A DNA stretch of 64,000 nucleotides from Bacillota bacterium (GCA_023390115.1 JAEWDM010000034.1:1-64000); one strand, 5' to 3'. Positions 43,494 to 52,859 are shown, numbered from the stretch's first letter. Made by a program: numbers and translations. The notes: generated by a model not told the origin, from the letters alone.

Positions 43494-44837
43494 ATGATTA
43501 ACACGCTAAAAAGGTTCAAGGGTGGTATAAAAGCTTCACACCACAAGAAAACATCGGAATTTGAAACGGTGAGGATGCCCCTGCCGTCCAGAGTTGTTAT
43601 TCCCATGCTTCAGCACATAGGAGCTCCATGTACGCCATTGGTTAAAAAAGGTGATAGCGTTCTGGTGGGACAGAAAATAGGAGATTCCGATTCTATAGTT
43701 TCGGCACCTGTTCACTCAAGTGTTTCAGGTGTTGTAACGGATGTAAGGCCCATACTGTATCCCGGAGGATTTGAAGTGGTTTCGGCGGAAATTGAACCGG
43801 ACGGGCAGCAGAAGCCTGATGACAGCGTAGTACCTGTAAACGATACCGGCAGGGAAAGTGTAATAAAGAAGATAAGAGAGTCGGGAATTGTAGGGCTTGG
43901 CGGCGCAGGCTTTCCTACGTCTGTAAAGCTGTCTCCCCCGCCTGGCCAAAAGCTGGACACGCTTATAATAAACGGCGCTGAATGTGAGCCGTATATTACC
44001 TCCGATTACAGGGAAATGATGGAGAATTCCCGAAGGGTGCTTGAGGGAGCGCGGATATTGATGGAGCTGACTCAAATACCTGAGGCATATATAGGCATAG
44101 AAGCAAACAAGCCGAAGGCAATACAAAGGCTATCAGAGTTTGCAGCGGAGTTTGAAGGAATAAAGGTGGTGTCTCTGCCCGCGAGGTATCCGCAAGGGGG
44201 AGAAAAGCAGCTCATTTATGCCGTTACAGGAAGAAAGGTTCCCGCAGGGGGGCTGCCCTCGTACATAGGAGTGCTTGTGCACAACGTTAATACAGTGTCA
44301 AATATCGCTGCATATATAAGCACAGGCATGCCTCTTATAAAGAAAAGGGTTACGGTGGAGGGCTCTGCGGTTGCAAAGCCGATGAATTTAGAGGTGCTTA
44401 TAGGTACCAGTCTTAAGGATGTGTTTGAGTTTTGCGGAGGCTTTAAGGAAAAGCCCGCAAAAATAATAATGGGAGGGCCTATGATGGGGGTCGCCCAGTT
44501 TTCACTGGATAATTCCGTGGTTAAGCATACCAACGCCCTTCTGGCGTTTACAGAAAAAGAGGCGCATACCGCCCCGGAGGGTGTGTGCATACGCTGCGGG
44601 AAATGTGTATCTGCCTGCCCGATGGGGCTGCTGCCCCTTTATATAAGTGCAAATGTGGAGCTTGGAAGGGTAGAGGAGACGGTAAAATACCATTTGAACA
44701 ACTGTATGGAATGCGGGTGCTGCTCATATGTATGTCCGGCCTCAAGATATCTTGTGCAGTCTATAAGGTATGCAAAGGCCGAGCTTAAGAGAAGGCAGAC
44801 TTTAAAGCGGGAAGGGGCAATTAAAAATGGAGTATAA
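43494..44837 (+). CDS. rnfC: Rnf complex subunit RnfC
   Basis: A 447-residue peripheral subunit that oxidises or reduces NAD(H) at the Rnf ferredoxin:NAD+ oxidoreductase. It has an N-terminal barrel-sandwich region, an NADH/FMN-binding fold (GIVGLGGAGFPTSVKLSPP, then INGAECEPYIT), an SLBB segment, and two C-terminal 4Fe-4S motifs, CIRCGKCVSACP and CMECGCCSYVCP. Rnf couples electron flow to Na+ or H+ export in anaerobes. It is first of six overlapping or close genes in the order C-D-G-E-A-B. Confidence 0.97.
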   Translation: MINTLKRFKGGIKASHHKKTSEFETVRMPLPSRVVIPMLQHIGAPCTPLVKKGDSVLVGQKIGDSDSIVSAPVHSSVSGVVTDVRPILYPGGFEVVSAEIEPDGQQKPDDSVVPVNDTGRESVIKKIRESGIVGLGGAGFPTSVKLSPPPGQKLDTLIINGAECEPYITSDYREMMENSRRVLEGARILMELTQIPEAYIGIEANKPKAIQRLSEFAAEFEGIKVVSLPARYPQGGEKQLIYAVTGRKVPAGGLPSYIGVLVHNVNTVSNIAAYISTGMPLIKKRVTVEGSAVAKPMNLEVLIGTSLKDVFEFCGGFKEKPAKIIMGGPMMGVAQFSLDNSVVKHTNALLAFTEKEAHTAPEGVCIRCGKCVSACPMGLLPLYISANVELGRVEETVKYHLNNCMECGCCSYVCPASRYLVQSIRYAKAELKRRQTLKREGAIKNGV

Positions 44838-45810
44838 TCTTTTGGCGGGCTCTTCACCTCATATACGGAGCGGTGAAAGCACAAGAAAACTGATGCTGGA
44901 TGTTATCATAGCACTAATGCCCGCGGCAGTGGCGGCTGTGTTCTTTTTCGGACTTAAGGCACTGCTTCTTATAATTGTTACCGTTGCTTCCTGCATGGTA
45001 TCGGAATATATATCAGCACGGCTGATGAAAAAGCCCTGCACAATAAGTGATTTAAGTGCGGCGGTTACGGGAATGCTTCTGGCATTTAACCTTTCTCCGT
45101 CAGTTCCTCTGTGGGTAGCGGCTATCGGGGGCGCCTTTGCCGTTGTCATAGTTAAACAGCTTTTCGGAGGGCTGGGGCACAACTTTGTTAACCCCGCACT
45201 TGCTGCCAGAGCCTTCCTCATGGCGTCATGGCCTGTGTATATGACAACATGGGAAACCCCGGCGGCGGATTCTGTAAGCTCTGCGACATATGCCGATGCC
45301 GTAAGCTCGGCTACTCCTTTGGCGCTGCTTAAAATGGGACCTGTGACGGCGGATGCGCTTCCTTCCCTTACGGAGCTTTTTACCGGAAATGTGGGGGGAT
45401 GCATAGGAGAGACCTCTGCGCTTGCCCTGCTTATAGGGGCTGCATATTTACTTATAAAAAGAGTTATTTCAATAGAGATACCTGCGGCGTTTATAGGCAC
45501 TGTGGGTATTATGACATGGATATTCGGGGGAGAGAGGCTTTTTACGGGCAACTTTCTGTATCACATTATGGCAGGAGGGCTTATAATCGGAGCGTTTTTC
45601 ATGGCGACCGACTATACTACTTCTCCTGTAACTGCAAGGGGAAGAATTATTATGGGTGTGGGCTGCGGACTGCTTACCTCTGTAATACGCCTGTACGGAG
45701 GGTACCCCGAGGGTGTGTCCTACTCCATTTTGCTGATGAATCTGGCGGTACCGCTTATAGACAGGTATATGGTGCCTAAGAGTTTTGGGGGTGTGAAGGT
45801 CAATGCGTGA
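44827..45810 (+). CDS. rnfD: Rnf complex subunit RnfD
   Basis: A 327-residue membrane subunit with about ten helices. VSSATPLAL near residue 160 is the site for covalent FMN attachment, in the relaxed form SSAT instead of SGAT. GGLGHNFVNPALAARAFL is a family signature. It overlaps rnfC by 11 bases and rnfG by eight. It should form part of the ion-translocating core. Confidence 0.96.
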   Translation: MEYNLLAGSSPHIRSGESTRKLMLDVIIALMPAAVAAVFFFGLKALLLIIVTVASCMVSEYISARLMKKPCTISDLSAAVTGMLLAFNLSPSVPLWVAAIGGAFAVVIVKQLFGGLGHNFVNPALAARAFLMASWPVYMTTWETPAADSVSSATYADAVSSATPLALLKMGPVTADALPSLTELFTGNVGGCIGETSALALLIGAAYLLIKRVISIEIPAAFIGTVGIMTWIFGGERLFTGNFLYHIMAGGLIIGAFFMATDYTTSPVTARGRIIMGVGCGLLTSVIRLYGGYPEGVSYSILLMNLAVPLIDRYMVPKSFGGVKVNA

Positions 45811-46381
45811 TATGGTAAAGCCAGCGGTAAAATTGTTTGTCATATGCTTTGTTGTGGCTCTGTGTCTTGCCCTTGTAAACAGCGCCACAAAGGAGGTTAT
45901 TGCCGAAAGGACAAAAGCTGCCGGTGAAGAGCAAAGACGGCAGGTTATAAAGGAGGCCGAAAGCTTTGAAGAGCTGGAGGGATGGAAGGAAAACGGATAT
46001 GAGGATATGATCGGGGATGTGTATGCCGCGTATAAGGGAGATGAACTGCTGGGATATGTTTTTACTGCCGCGCCGAAAGGCTACGGCGGGGAAATGAAGG
46101 TTATTGTCGGAATTTCAAAGCATAAAGAGGTATTGGGAGTGGCTATAGGAGATAACAGCGAGACTCCGGGGCTGGGCTCAAAGGTGGCTGAGGACAAGTT
46201 TAAGGGGCAGTATGAGGGTAAAAGCATTGAAAAGCCCTTTGAGGTAGTTAAAGGTAAGGCTTCGGGAGAAAATGAAATTGAAGCGGTAAGCGGAGCGACT
46301 ATTACATCGAAGGCTGTTACAGATGCAGTCCGGTCATCGGCAGAATTGGCTGAAGGGCTTTTAAAGGATGGAGGGGAGTAA
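45803..46381 (+). CDS. rnfG: Rnf complex subunit RnfG
   Basis: A 192-residue protein with one N-terminal membrane anchor and an extracytoplasmic FMN_bind domain carrying SGATITSKAVTDAV, the covalent FMN site, plus ETPGLGSKV earlier in the domain. It overlaps rnfD and is followed by rnfE after one base. Confidence 0.95.
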   Translation: MRDMVKPAVKLFVICFVVALCLALVNSATKEVIAERTKAAGEEQRRQVIKEAESFEELEGWKENGYEDMIGDVYAAYKGDELLGYVFTAAPKGYGGEMKVIVGISKHKEVLGVAIGDNSETPGLGSKVAEDKFKGQYEGKSIEKPFEVVKGKASGENEIEAVSGATITSKAVTDAVRSSAELAEGLLKDGGE

Positions 46382-46382
46382 A

Positions 46383-47048
46383 ATGAGTCTTTTTAAAATA
46401 TTAAAAAACGGAATAATTGACGAGAATCCCAGCCTACGGCTGGTACTGGGAACATGCCCCACTCTGGCCGTGACGACCTCTGCGGTGAACGGGCTTGGCA
46501 TGGGAGCGTCTACCGCGGTTGTGCTTATAGGCTCCAATCTTGCGGTTTCACTGCTCAGGAAATTCATACCGCCAAAAGTAAGAATTCCTGCATACGTAAC
46601 TATTATTGCAGGCTTTGTTACTGTTGTGCAGATGCTCTTAAAGGCTTATCTGCCTGCCATAGACAAGGCTCTGGGGATATTTATTCCTCTTATTGTAGTT
46701 AACTGCATAATACTTGCCAGGGCAGAAGCCTTTGCTGCCAAAAACAAGCCTGCTGCCGCAATTGTTGACGGTATAGGTATGGGAATAGGTTTTACCGCTG
46801 CTCTTGTAGTTATGGGAGGCGTCAGGGAAATATTGGGGAACGGAAGCTTCTTCGGAATACAGGTGTTTGGAGCTGAAGCAAGCCCTGCCCTTGCAATGAT
46901 TCTTCCGCCGGGAGGATTTCTGACCTTTGGAATAATAATAGGCCTGGTAAACAGGTTTACCTCGGTTAAAATAAAGGCTTCGGGCTGCATTGGATGCGGG
47001 GGGCGCTGCAAAAAGCTTGAGTCCGGGCAGAGAGGAGAAATGGCATGA
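46383..47048 (+). CDS. rnfE: Rnf complex subunit RnfE
   Basis: A 221-residue membrane protein with six helices, opening with the family pattern IIDENPSLRLVLGTCPTLAV. The ATG at 46383 follows the purine-rich GGAGGGGAG. A cysteine-rich tail (CIGCGGRCKK) is present at the C-terminus. RnfE and RnfA form the inverted pair around the membrane iron-sulfur site. It overlaps rnfA. Confidence 0.95.
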   Translation: MSLFKILKNGIIDENPSLRLVLGTCPTLAVTTSAVNGLGMGASTAVVLIGSNLAVSLLRKFIPPKVRIPAYVTIIAGFVTVVQMLLKAYLPAIDKALGIFIPLIVVNCIILARAEAFAAKNKPAAAIVDGIGMGIGFTAALVVMGGVREILGNGSFFGIQVFGAEASPALAMILPPGGFLTFGIIIGLVNRFTSVKIKASGCIGCGGRCKKLESGQRGEMA

Positions 47049-47626
47049 TACAGAGCATTATAACGGCATTTTTATCGGCTGTGCTTATTGAAAATTTCGT
47101 GCTGGTGAGATTTCTTGGCATATGTCCCTTTCTGGGAGTGTCCAAGAAAATAAACACAGCTCTTGGAATGGGTGCCGCAGTAATTTTTGTAATGGGTGTT
47201 TCCTCGGCGGCTACATGGCTTTTGCAGGAATATGTATTAAAAACATTTAAAATAGAGTATCTCCAGACAATAGGCTTTATACTGGTTATTGCCGCGCTGG
47301 TTCAGTTCGTGGAAATGGTAATACAAAAGACCAGCAGGCAGCTCTATCAGGCACTGGGAGTATATCTTCCCCTGATTACTACTAATTGTGCTGTTTTGGG
47401 GGTATGCCTGATAAATATACAGAATGGTCTTGACCTGCTGAATTCCTCTCTTTACGGTATTTTTGCGGGAATGGGCTTTACACTGGCAATAGTACTGTTC
47501 GCCGGTATCAGGGAGCGTCTTGAGTATGCCGATATACCCGAAGCCTTAAAAGGCTTTCCTATTTCCCTTATATCGGCATCTCTGGTTTCGCTTGCATTTT
47601 TTGGATTTCAGGGCTTAATTAAGTAA
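47045..47626 (+). CDS. rnfA: Rnf complex subunit RnfA
   Basis: A 193-residue six-helix membrane protein. It has ENFVLVRFLGICPFLGVSKK near the start, with the cysteine used for the intramembrane cluster, and PLITTNCAVLGVCL in the second half with its partner cysteines. It overlaps rnfE and precedes rnfB by 17 bases. Confidence 0.96.
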   Translation: MIQSIITAFLSAVLIENFVLVRFLGICPFLGVSKKINTALGMGAAVIFVMGVSSAATWLLQEYVLKTFKIEYLQTIGFILVIAALVQFVEMVIQKTSRQLYQALGVYLPLITTNCAVLGVCLINIQNGLDLLNSSLYGIFAGMGFTLAIVLFAGIRERLEYADIPEALKGFPISLISASLVSLAFFGFQGLIK

Positions 47627-47643
47627 CGACGGGGGGACTTATT

Positions 47644-48444
47644 ATGTATGAGGTTGTAGTTGCGGCTTCAGTGCTGGGCGGTATGGGAGCATTGTTTGGA
47701 ATAGGGCTTTCGTATGCCTCAAGGGTTTTTGAGGTAAAGGCGGATGAAAGAGCCGTACAGATTAGAGATATTCTGCCTGGGGCCAACTGCGGAGCTTGTG
47801 GCTTCGCAGGCTGTGATGCCTTTGCAGATGCCGTTGCAGGAGACAGGGCACAGGTAAACGGATGTCCCGTTGGAGGAGACGCGGTGGCTGAAAAGATTGC
47901 GGCTGTAATGGGTGTTGAAGCCGCCGGAGTAAAGAGAGTGGCCGCAAGGATATTATGCAACGGGCGCTGCAGTGTCAGCACGGAAAAATATATCTATCAC
48001 GGCCTGAATGACTGCTTCGCTGCGGCTCAGCTCTTTGGAGGGCACAAATCCTGCGCCTATGGGTGCCTCGGGCATGGAAGCTGCATGGCCGCATGCCCCT
48101 TTAATGCCATAGCAATAGCGGGAGGAGTTGCAAGGGTTATAGAGGACAGGTGCCGCGCCTGCGGCAAATGTGTTGCTGCATGTCCCAAAAAGCTTATTGA
48201 AATCGTACCCAAAGAGAAAAAATATTCTGTCATGTGTAAATCACGGGATAAGGGAGCTGTCACAAAAAAGAACTGCCAGGTCGGATGCATAGGCTGCACA
48301 CGCTGTGTCAAGGCTTGCAGCTACGGGGCCATAAGCATGGAAGGCTCTCTGGCGAGAATAGACACTGAAAAATGCACCGGGTGCGGAGAGTGTACCTCTG
48401 TCTGTCCCACAATGGCGATAAGAAAAATGGATTATGATGACTGA
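47644..48444 (+). CDS. rnfB: Rnf complex subunit RnfB
   Basis: A 266-residue ferredoxin-type entry subunit. An N-terminal membrane helix is followed by CGACGFAGCDAFADAV, the four-cysteine site of the domain that accepts electrons from ferredoxin. Several further Cys clusters follow, among them CMAACP, CRACGKCVAACP, CIGCTRCVKAC and CTGCGECTSVCP. It is last in the operon and ends at a bidirectional terminator. Confidence 0.96.
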   Translation: MYEVVVAASVLGGMGALFGIGLSYASRVFEVKADERAVQIRDILPGANCGACGFAGCDAFADAVAGDRAQVNGCPVGGDAVAEKIAAVMGVEAAGVKRVAARILCNGRCSVSTEKYIYHGLNDCFAAAQLFGGHKSCAYGCLGHGSCMAACPFNAIAIAGGVARVIEDRCRACGKCVAACPKKLIEIVPKEKKYSVMCKSRDKGAVTKKNCQVGCIGCTRCVKACSYGAISMEGSLARIDTEKCTGCGECTSVCPTMAIRKMDYDD

Positions 48445-48458
48445 AGCTATGAAGGCAT

Positions 48459-48494
48459 GTAAAAAAAGGGGGAAAGCGCATCCCCTCTTTTACA
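48459..48494. terminator. Bidirectional terminator between rnfB and the ABC-class ATPase gene
   Basis: TGTAAAAAAAGGGGGA and TCCCCTCTTTTACA pair around a short loop, with A and T tracts on both outer sides. The right arm overlaps the stop codon of the minus-strand gene. Confidence 0.8.
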
Positions 48495-50199
48495 GCTTCA
48501 CCTTGAGTCCTCTAAACCGGTTTACAGCGGAGCACAGCTCATGCTTTCTGGGCATTGCCAGATTTCCGGGATAGCTGTTATGTGCCGATATTGAATCCAG
48601 CCCCGACCTTTCTACCAGCTCAAACAGCTTGTCTGCCGCAGCCGAAAGGGTCAGGCTGTCATCTAATATGTGTGCCGCCATAAATTCCAGCATAAGTGCT
48701 ATGCAGTTGGTCTGGCTGCTGCCGGTAAGCTGCTCGACATATGACAGATCAATTTGGGAATCCCCGTATAAGAGGGTGTGAAGTCCTTTAGGCTTTATTC
48801 TTGAATCTCTGGAGCCTGTACGGAATCCCGACTTAAGAGGTATTCTGGGAGTTATGTCTCCGAAACGGGCTTCCCCAACAGGGCTTCTCCTGTCCGGGTC
48901 GTCCGCAGCAATACTCCGGGCAGCCTCTGTAACATCCTTTGGTATGTATTCATCCATCATAATAACAACATGGGATATGTCGAAGTAGTCCCCCGAGCCT
49001 CCTACCACAAGGATAGATGAAACATTATACTGCTTATACAGCTCCCGGGCCTTGTCAATGAAGGGAGTGATGGGCTCCTTGTCTGCTGAAACCAGCCTTT
49101 GCATACGCCTGTCCCTGATCATAAAATTTGTGGCGGAGGTGTCCTCATCTATAAGCAGAAGCTTTGACCCGGCTTCCAAAGCCTCCATAATATTTGCCGC
49201 CTGAGAGGTGCTTCCGCTGGCATTGTCGGTTGAGAAGCGGACGGTGTCCTTTTTATTCGGAAGATTGTTAATAAAAGGGCTTATATTAACGCTTTCAACG
49301 CTTCGCCTGTCCTCGGCACGGATTTTTACAGCATCATCTCTTGTAATAACAAGCTCTCTTCCGTCACCGGGGATATGGTCGTACACCCCCAGCTCCAGAG
49401 CTTTAAGAAGGGTTGACTTCCCGTGATATCCTCCTCCTACAATAAGGCTTATGCCCTCGGGAATTCCCATTCCCTTTACGCTTCCCATATTTGGAAGGAC
49501 AAACTCCACCTCAAGGCCGGGGGGACTTTTAAAGGGAACGGCGCATTCCGGCATCGGCCTGTCCGATATTCCATTTTCCCTTGGAAGTATTGAGCCGTTG
49601 GCTATAAATGCCGACAGACCTCTTTTTGACAGCTCGCTTCTTAGATGCTGCTGATCAATAAAGAGATCAATGTGCCTTTTAAGCCTTTCCCCGTCAATGC
49701 TTTTATAGAAAAGGGAATTCTCTGTAATTTTAGGCAGGGCGGACGAGAAAATGTAGTCTGCGGCTTTGCCGAGCACTCTTCTTCCCGCTGCGGGAAGCCC
49801 TACCTCAAACCTTGCTTCAATTATATCGTCCTTTATAACCACCGAGGTCCTCTCAAGTATTTCCTGCCCGCAGAAGTCAATATTCAAAACGCCGCTTTTG
49901 CCCGAACCATCCACACCGTTATAAAAGCGTCTTATATTGCTCCGGAATGCTCTGGTTAAAAAATCCGCGGCGGCAATAAGCTTATGCTTTGAATTCAAAA
50001 GCTCCCGGGGAAAGCCCGCCTCCCTCCTCGACACCGCTACATGGGCTCTGGTGGGAGAAGCAAAGGGGTCGCCCTGCACGTGATCTATAAAAAGAACGTG
50101 CTTTTCAAAGCGGTACTGGCCTCTTATATCCTTATATGACGGGTACCCTCTTCCATCTATCGCGTACAGCAATTGCTGCAAATCTCTGGAATTTTTCAA
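48490..50199 (-). CDS. ABC-class P-loop ATPase of unknown role
   Basis: A 569-residue soluble protein of the predicted ABC-class ATPase family (COG3044 type). It starts with LYAIDGRGYPSYKDIRGQY. The P-loop GGGYHGKSTLLKALELGVY is near residue 250, Walker B is LLLIDEDTSATNFMIRD, and ILVVGGSGDYFDISHVVIMM follows. There is no membrane partner, so it is not a transporter. The start is a TTG with GGAGG nine bases upstream. The biological role is not established, and its neighbours give no clue. Confidence 0.85.
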   Translation of the reverse strand: MKNSRDLQQLLYAIDGRGYPSYKDIRGQYRFEKHVLFIDHVQGDPFASPTRAHVAVSRREAGFPRELLNSKHKLIAAADFLTRAFRSNIRRFYNGVDGSGKSGVLNIDFCGQEILERTSVVIKDDIIEARFEVGLPAAGRRVLGKAADYIFSSALPKITENSLFYKSIDGERLKRHIDLFIDQQHLRSELSKRGLSAFIANGSILPRENGISDRPMPECAVPFKSPPGLEVEFVLPNMGSVKGMGIPEGISLIVGGGYHGKSTLLKALELGVYDHIPGDGRELVITRDDAVKIRAEDRRSVESVNISPFINNLPNKKDTVRFSTDNASGSTSQAANIMEALEAGSKLLLIDEDTSATNFMIRDRRMQRLVSADKEPITPFIDKARELYKQYNVSSILVVGGSGDYFDISHVVIMMDEYIPKDVTEAARSIAADDPDRRSPVGEARFGDITPRIPLKSGFRTGSRDSRIKPKGLHTLLYGDSQIDLSYVEQLTGSSQTNCIALMLEFMAAHILDDSLTLSAAADKLFELVERSGLDSISAHNSYPGNLAMPRKHELCSAVNRFRGLKVKL

Positions 50200-50362
50200 A
50201 TAATAATACCTCCTTGAAAATGCATATATCCTATTATATCACTTATTCTATAACATTCTTCACCTAAATTACATGCGTCCCTTTAATTGCCGCGATTCAG
50301 CGCAAAAAAAGGCATGGGGCCAAGTAATAAGCCTCCATGCCCTTTGTCTGCTTAACAAGCAG

Positions 50363-51364
50363 TTATTTTGACATTGCTTCCTCTACCGCTACTGCAACAG
50401 CAACCGTTGCTCCGACCATAGGATTGTTTCCAATGCCTAAGAAGCCCATCATTTCAACATGCGCGGGAACTGAGGAGGAGCCCGCGAACTGTGCGTCCGA
50501 GTGCATTCTTCCCATGGTATCCGTCATACCGTATGAAGCGGGACCGGCAGCCATGTTGTCGGGATGCAGGGTTCTTCCCGTTCCTCCGCCTGAAGCAACG
50601 GAGAAGTATTTTTTACCCAGCTCATAGCATTCCTTCTTGTATGTGCCTGCCACAGGGTGCTGGAATCTGGTGGGATTTGTAGAATTACCTGTTATGGAAA
50701 CATCTACTCCCTCATGGTGCATTATTGCAACGCCCTCTCTTACATCATCGGCGCCATAGCAATTTACCTTTGCCCTTTCGCCCTTTGAATAAGGTATCTG
50801 GCGGACTATTTCCAGCTTGCCGGTGTAGTAGTCGAACTTTGTCTGAACATATGTAAATCCGTTAATTCTGGAAATTATCTGAGCTGCGTCCTTCCCAAGG
50901 CCATTTAAAATAACCCTCAGGGCTTCCTTCCTGACCTTGTTTGCCGATCTTGCGATTCCTATTGCGCCCTCGGCGGCTGCAAAGGACTCATGTCCCGCAA
51001 GGAAGGCAAAGCACTTTGTTTCCTCTTTCAAAAGCATGGCTCCAAGATTTCCGTGCCCTATTCCGACCCTTCTGTCCTCTGCAACGGATCCGGGTATGCA
51101 AAAGGCCTGAAGGCCCTCACCTATAACCTCGGCAGCTTCATACGCCTTTTTGCAGCCTTTTTTTACGGCTATTGCCGCACCTACAACATATGCCCAGCAT
51201 GCATTTTCAAAGCAAATGGGCTGTATGGCTTTTGTAATATTATAGGGATCGATGCCCGCGTCCTGACAGACTTTGCCGGCCTCCTCCAGGGAAGCTATAC
51301 CGTTTTCATTCAACACGGCTGTAATTTTGCCGATTCTTCTCTCATAACTTTCAAATAATGCCAT
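50363..51364 (-). CDS. GGGtGRT-family protein
   Basis: A 333-residue protein named for its conserved motif, here SGGGTGRTLHPDNMAAG near residue 270. Other landmarks are EDRRVGIGHGNLGAML and KCFAFLAGHESFAAAEGAIG. It is co-transcribed, 22 bases apart, with a NifU-like scaffold protein. The pair is common in Clostridia but has no assigned function, although the partner suggests iron-sulfur or sulfur metabolism. No membrane segment or signal peptide is seen. Confidence 0.88.
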   Translation of the reverse strand: MALFESYERRIGKITAVLNENGIASLEEAGKVCQDAGIDPYNITKAIQPICFENACWAYVVGAAIAVKKGCKKAYEAAEVIGEGLQAFCIPGSVAEDRRVGIGHGNLGAMLLKEETKCFAFLAGHESFAAAEGAIGIARSANKVRKEALRVILNGLGKDAAQIISRINGFTYVQTKFDYYTGKLEIVRQIPYSKGERAKVNCYGADDVREGVAIMHHEGVDVSITGNSTNPTRFQHPVAGTYKKECYELGKKYFSVASGGGTGRTLHPDNMAAGPASYGMTDTMGRMHSDAQFAGSSSVPAHVEMMGFLGIGNNPMVGATVAVAVAVEEAMSK

Positions 51365-51386
51365 TTTGAACTAACCCTCCTTTTAA

Positions 51387-52079
51387 TTATTCATGTCTGG
51401 GATCTATTATTTTTGCAGCCTCTGCAAATCTTCCGTAGGTTGAGGTTGCTTTTTTCAACGCCTCATTTGCGTCTGTGCCCTTTTTGATCATGTCCATCAT
51501 TTTGCCGAGGTGGACAAATTCATAGCCTATTATTTCACCGCTTTCATCCACCGCGATATGTGTTACATAGCCCTCTGCCATTTCAAGGTATCTCGGGCCC
51601 TTGTCAAGAGTTCCGTACATTGTTCCCACCTGGCTTCTAAGGCCCTTTCCAAGATCCTCTAAGCCCGCTCCGATTGGCAGTCCGCCCTCAGAGAATGCAG
51701 TTTGGGTTCTGCCGTAAGCTATCTGAAGGAAAAGCTCCCTCATGGCAGTGTTTATTGCATCGCATACAAGGTCTGTGTTCAGTGCCTCCAAAATAGTTTT
51801 ACCGGGAAGTATTTCAGCAGCCATAGCCGCTGAATGAGTCATGCCCGAGCATCCTACCGTCTCTACCAGGGCCTCCTGTATTATACCGTCCTTGACATTC
51901 AGGGTTAATTTGCAGGTGCCCTGCTGGGGAGCGCACCAGCCTATTCCGTGAGTTAACCCCGATATATCTTTAATTTCCTTAGCCTGTGTCCACCTGCCTT
52001 CCTGTGGGATGGGTGCAGGCCCATGATTGGCACCTTTGGCAATGCAGCACATCTTCTCAACTTCTGAAGTGTAAATCAT
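51387..52079 (-). CDS. NifU-like iron-sulfur cluster scaffold homologue
   Basis: A 230-residue protein with an IscU/NifU-type fold at residues about 40-150, including VETVGCSGMTHSAAMAAEIL with a conserved cysteine and a second one in LVCDAINTAM. The C-terminal 80 residues are a family-specific extension (GYVTHIAVDESGEIIGYEFV). It lies directly upstream of the GGGtGRT gene on the same strand. A scaffold or carrier function is inferred from homology. Confidence 0.85.
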   Translation of the reverse strand: MIYTSEVEKMCCIAKGANHGPAPIPQEGRWTQAKEIKDISGLTHGIGWCAPQQGTCKLTLNVKDGIIQEALVETVGCSGMTHSAAMAAEILPGKTILEALNTDLVCDAINTAMRELFLQIAYGRTQTAFSEGGLPIGAGLEDLGKGLRSQVGTMYGTLDKGPRYLEMAEGYVTHIAVDESGEIIGYEFVHLGKMMDMIKKGTDANEALKKATSTYGRFAEAAKIIDPRHE

Positions 52080-52187
52080 TTTTTATGACCCCTTTCGTAA
52101 TAATTTTGATCCTTTTTTTGTATTTATAAAATATATTTAAATTTTATAAAAACCATATTTGTGGCAAAAAAGTATAAATTACGCACA

Positions 52188-52306
52188 GCTTTATGCAAAC
52201 AAAAAGACACCTACCTTGAATGAACATCCATAGTTCAAAGCAGGAGCCTTCAACATGCCGTGGTCAATGTGAGCCCCATTGCCACAGAATATTCTACCAT
52301 AAAGCT
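52188..52306 (-). ncRNA. Putative structured RNA of about 119 nt
   Basis: AGCTTTATG at 52188-52196 and CATAAAGCT at 52298-52306 are exact reverse complements that would close the molecule. Inside, GTGG and CAAT pair with ATTG and CCAC around 52260-52283, and the CTTTGAAC region pairs with GTTCATTCAAGG at about 52213-52240. A T run after the second hairpin (minus strand) suggests a terminator, and TGATATACT on the minus strand near 52315 gives an extended -10. It could be an independent RNA or the leader of the NifU-like gene. A 6S-like RNA is one possibility that I cannot confirm. Confidence 0.4.
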
Positions 52307-52392
52307 TATAAAAAGTATATCACAATTGCATAAATTAAAGCTGTCTACGCTGCCATAAATTACAAGAAAACAAATTTAAGGCATTTGTATTG

Positions 52393-52421
52393 TTGTTTGC
52401 GATAAGCTGTATTATTATAGT
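52393..52421 (+). promoter_or_regulatory. Promoter of the 52476 gene
   Basis: TTGTTT at 52393-52398 and TATAGT at 52416-52421 with 17 bases between, 55 bases before the start codon. Confidence 0.5.
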
Positions 52422-52475
52422 AATAGTGATAATATAAATATATATAAAAATATAAATTCTGGAGGCGGCTTCATC

Positions 52476-52859
52476 ATGATAAACCAGACAAACTTCATTA
52501 TAAGGACATCCGGCAAGAGGGAGGGCAGCTTCTATATAGACTACACAGGAATGTACAGGGTAGATGACATATCGAAGCAGACAGGCATAAAGCCTTCCGG
52601 TATAAAGGAAATATACATAAAAAACGGTGCCGTGTATGACGATGCTCTGAGTGTTTACTATTTTCCCAGTATACAGGATGCAAAGAATACAATTTCGGAA
52701 ATACTGGGAGGAATGAAGCCGGATAAAAAGGGCAGGGTGCTTGTGCTTACCGAGGCCGAGGTGGAGTACATACGTCAGGCTTTGATTAATGAGGGCTCAA
52801 ATACTATTCATGTAAGCAATAAAATTAAGGATGCAATATTTAAAAAGCTTAATGGCTGA
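52476..52859 (+). CDS. Conserved-looking protein of unknown function
   Basis: A 127-residue soluble protein. The first half contains YIDYTGMYRVDDISKQTGIK, which reads like a small helix-turn-helix or MerR-like start, and the C-terminal part is helical. GGAGG precedes the ATG. I do not recognise the family. Its neighbours, a structured RNA and an amino acid transporter, do not explain it. Confidence 0.6.
   Translation: MINQTNFIIRTSGKREGSFYIDYTGMYRVDDISKQTGIKPSGIKEIYIKNGAVYDDALSVYYFPSIQDAKNTISEILGGMKPDKKGRVLVLTEAEVEYIRQALINEGSNTIHVSNKIKDAIFKKLNG

Noticed and set aside
44859..45551. 230-codon minus-strand frame in rnfD
   Set aside because: Antisense to a conserved Rnf subunit; no start signals.
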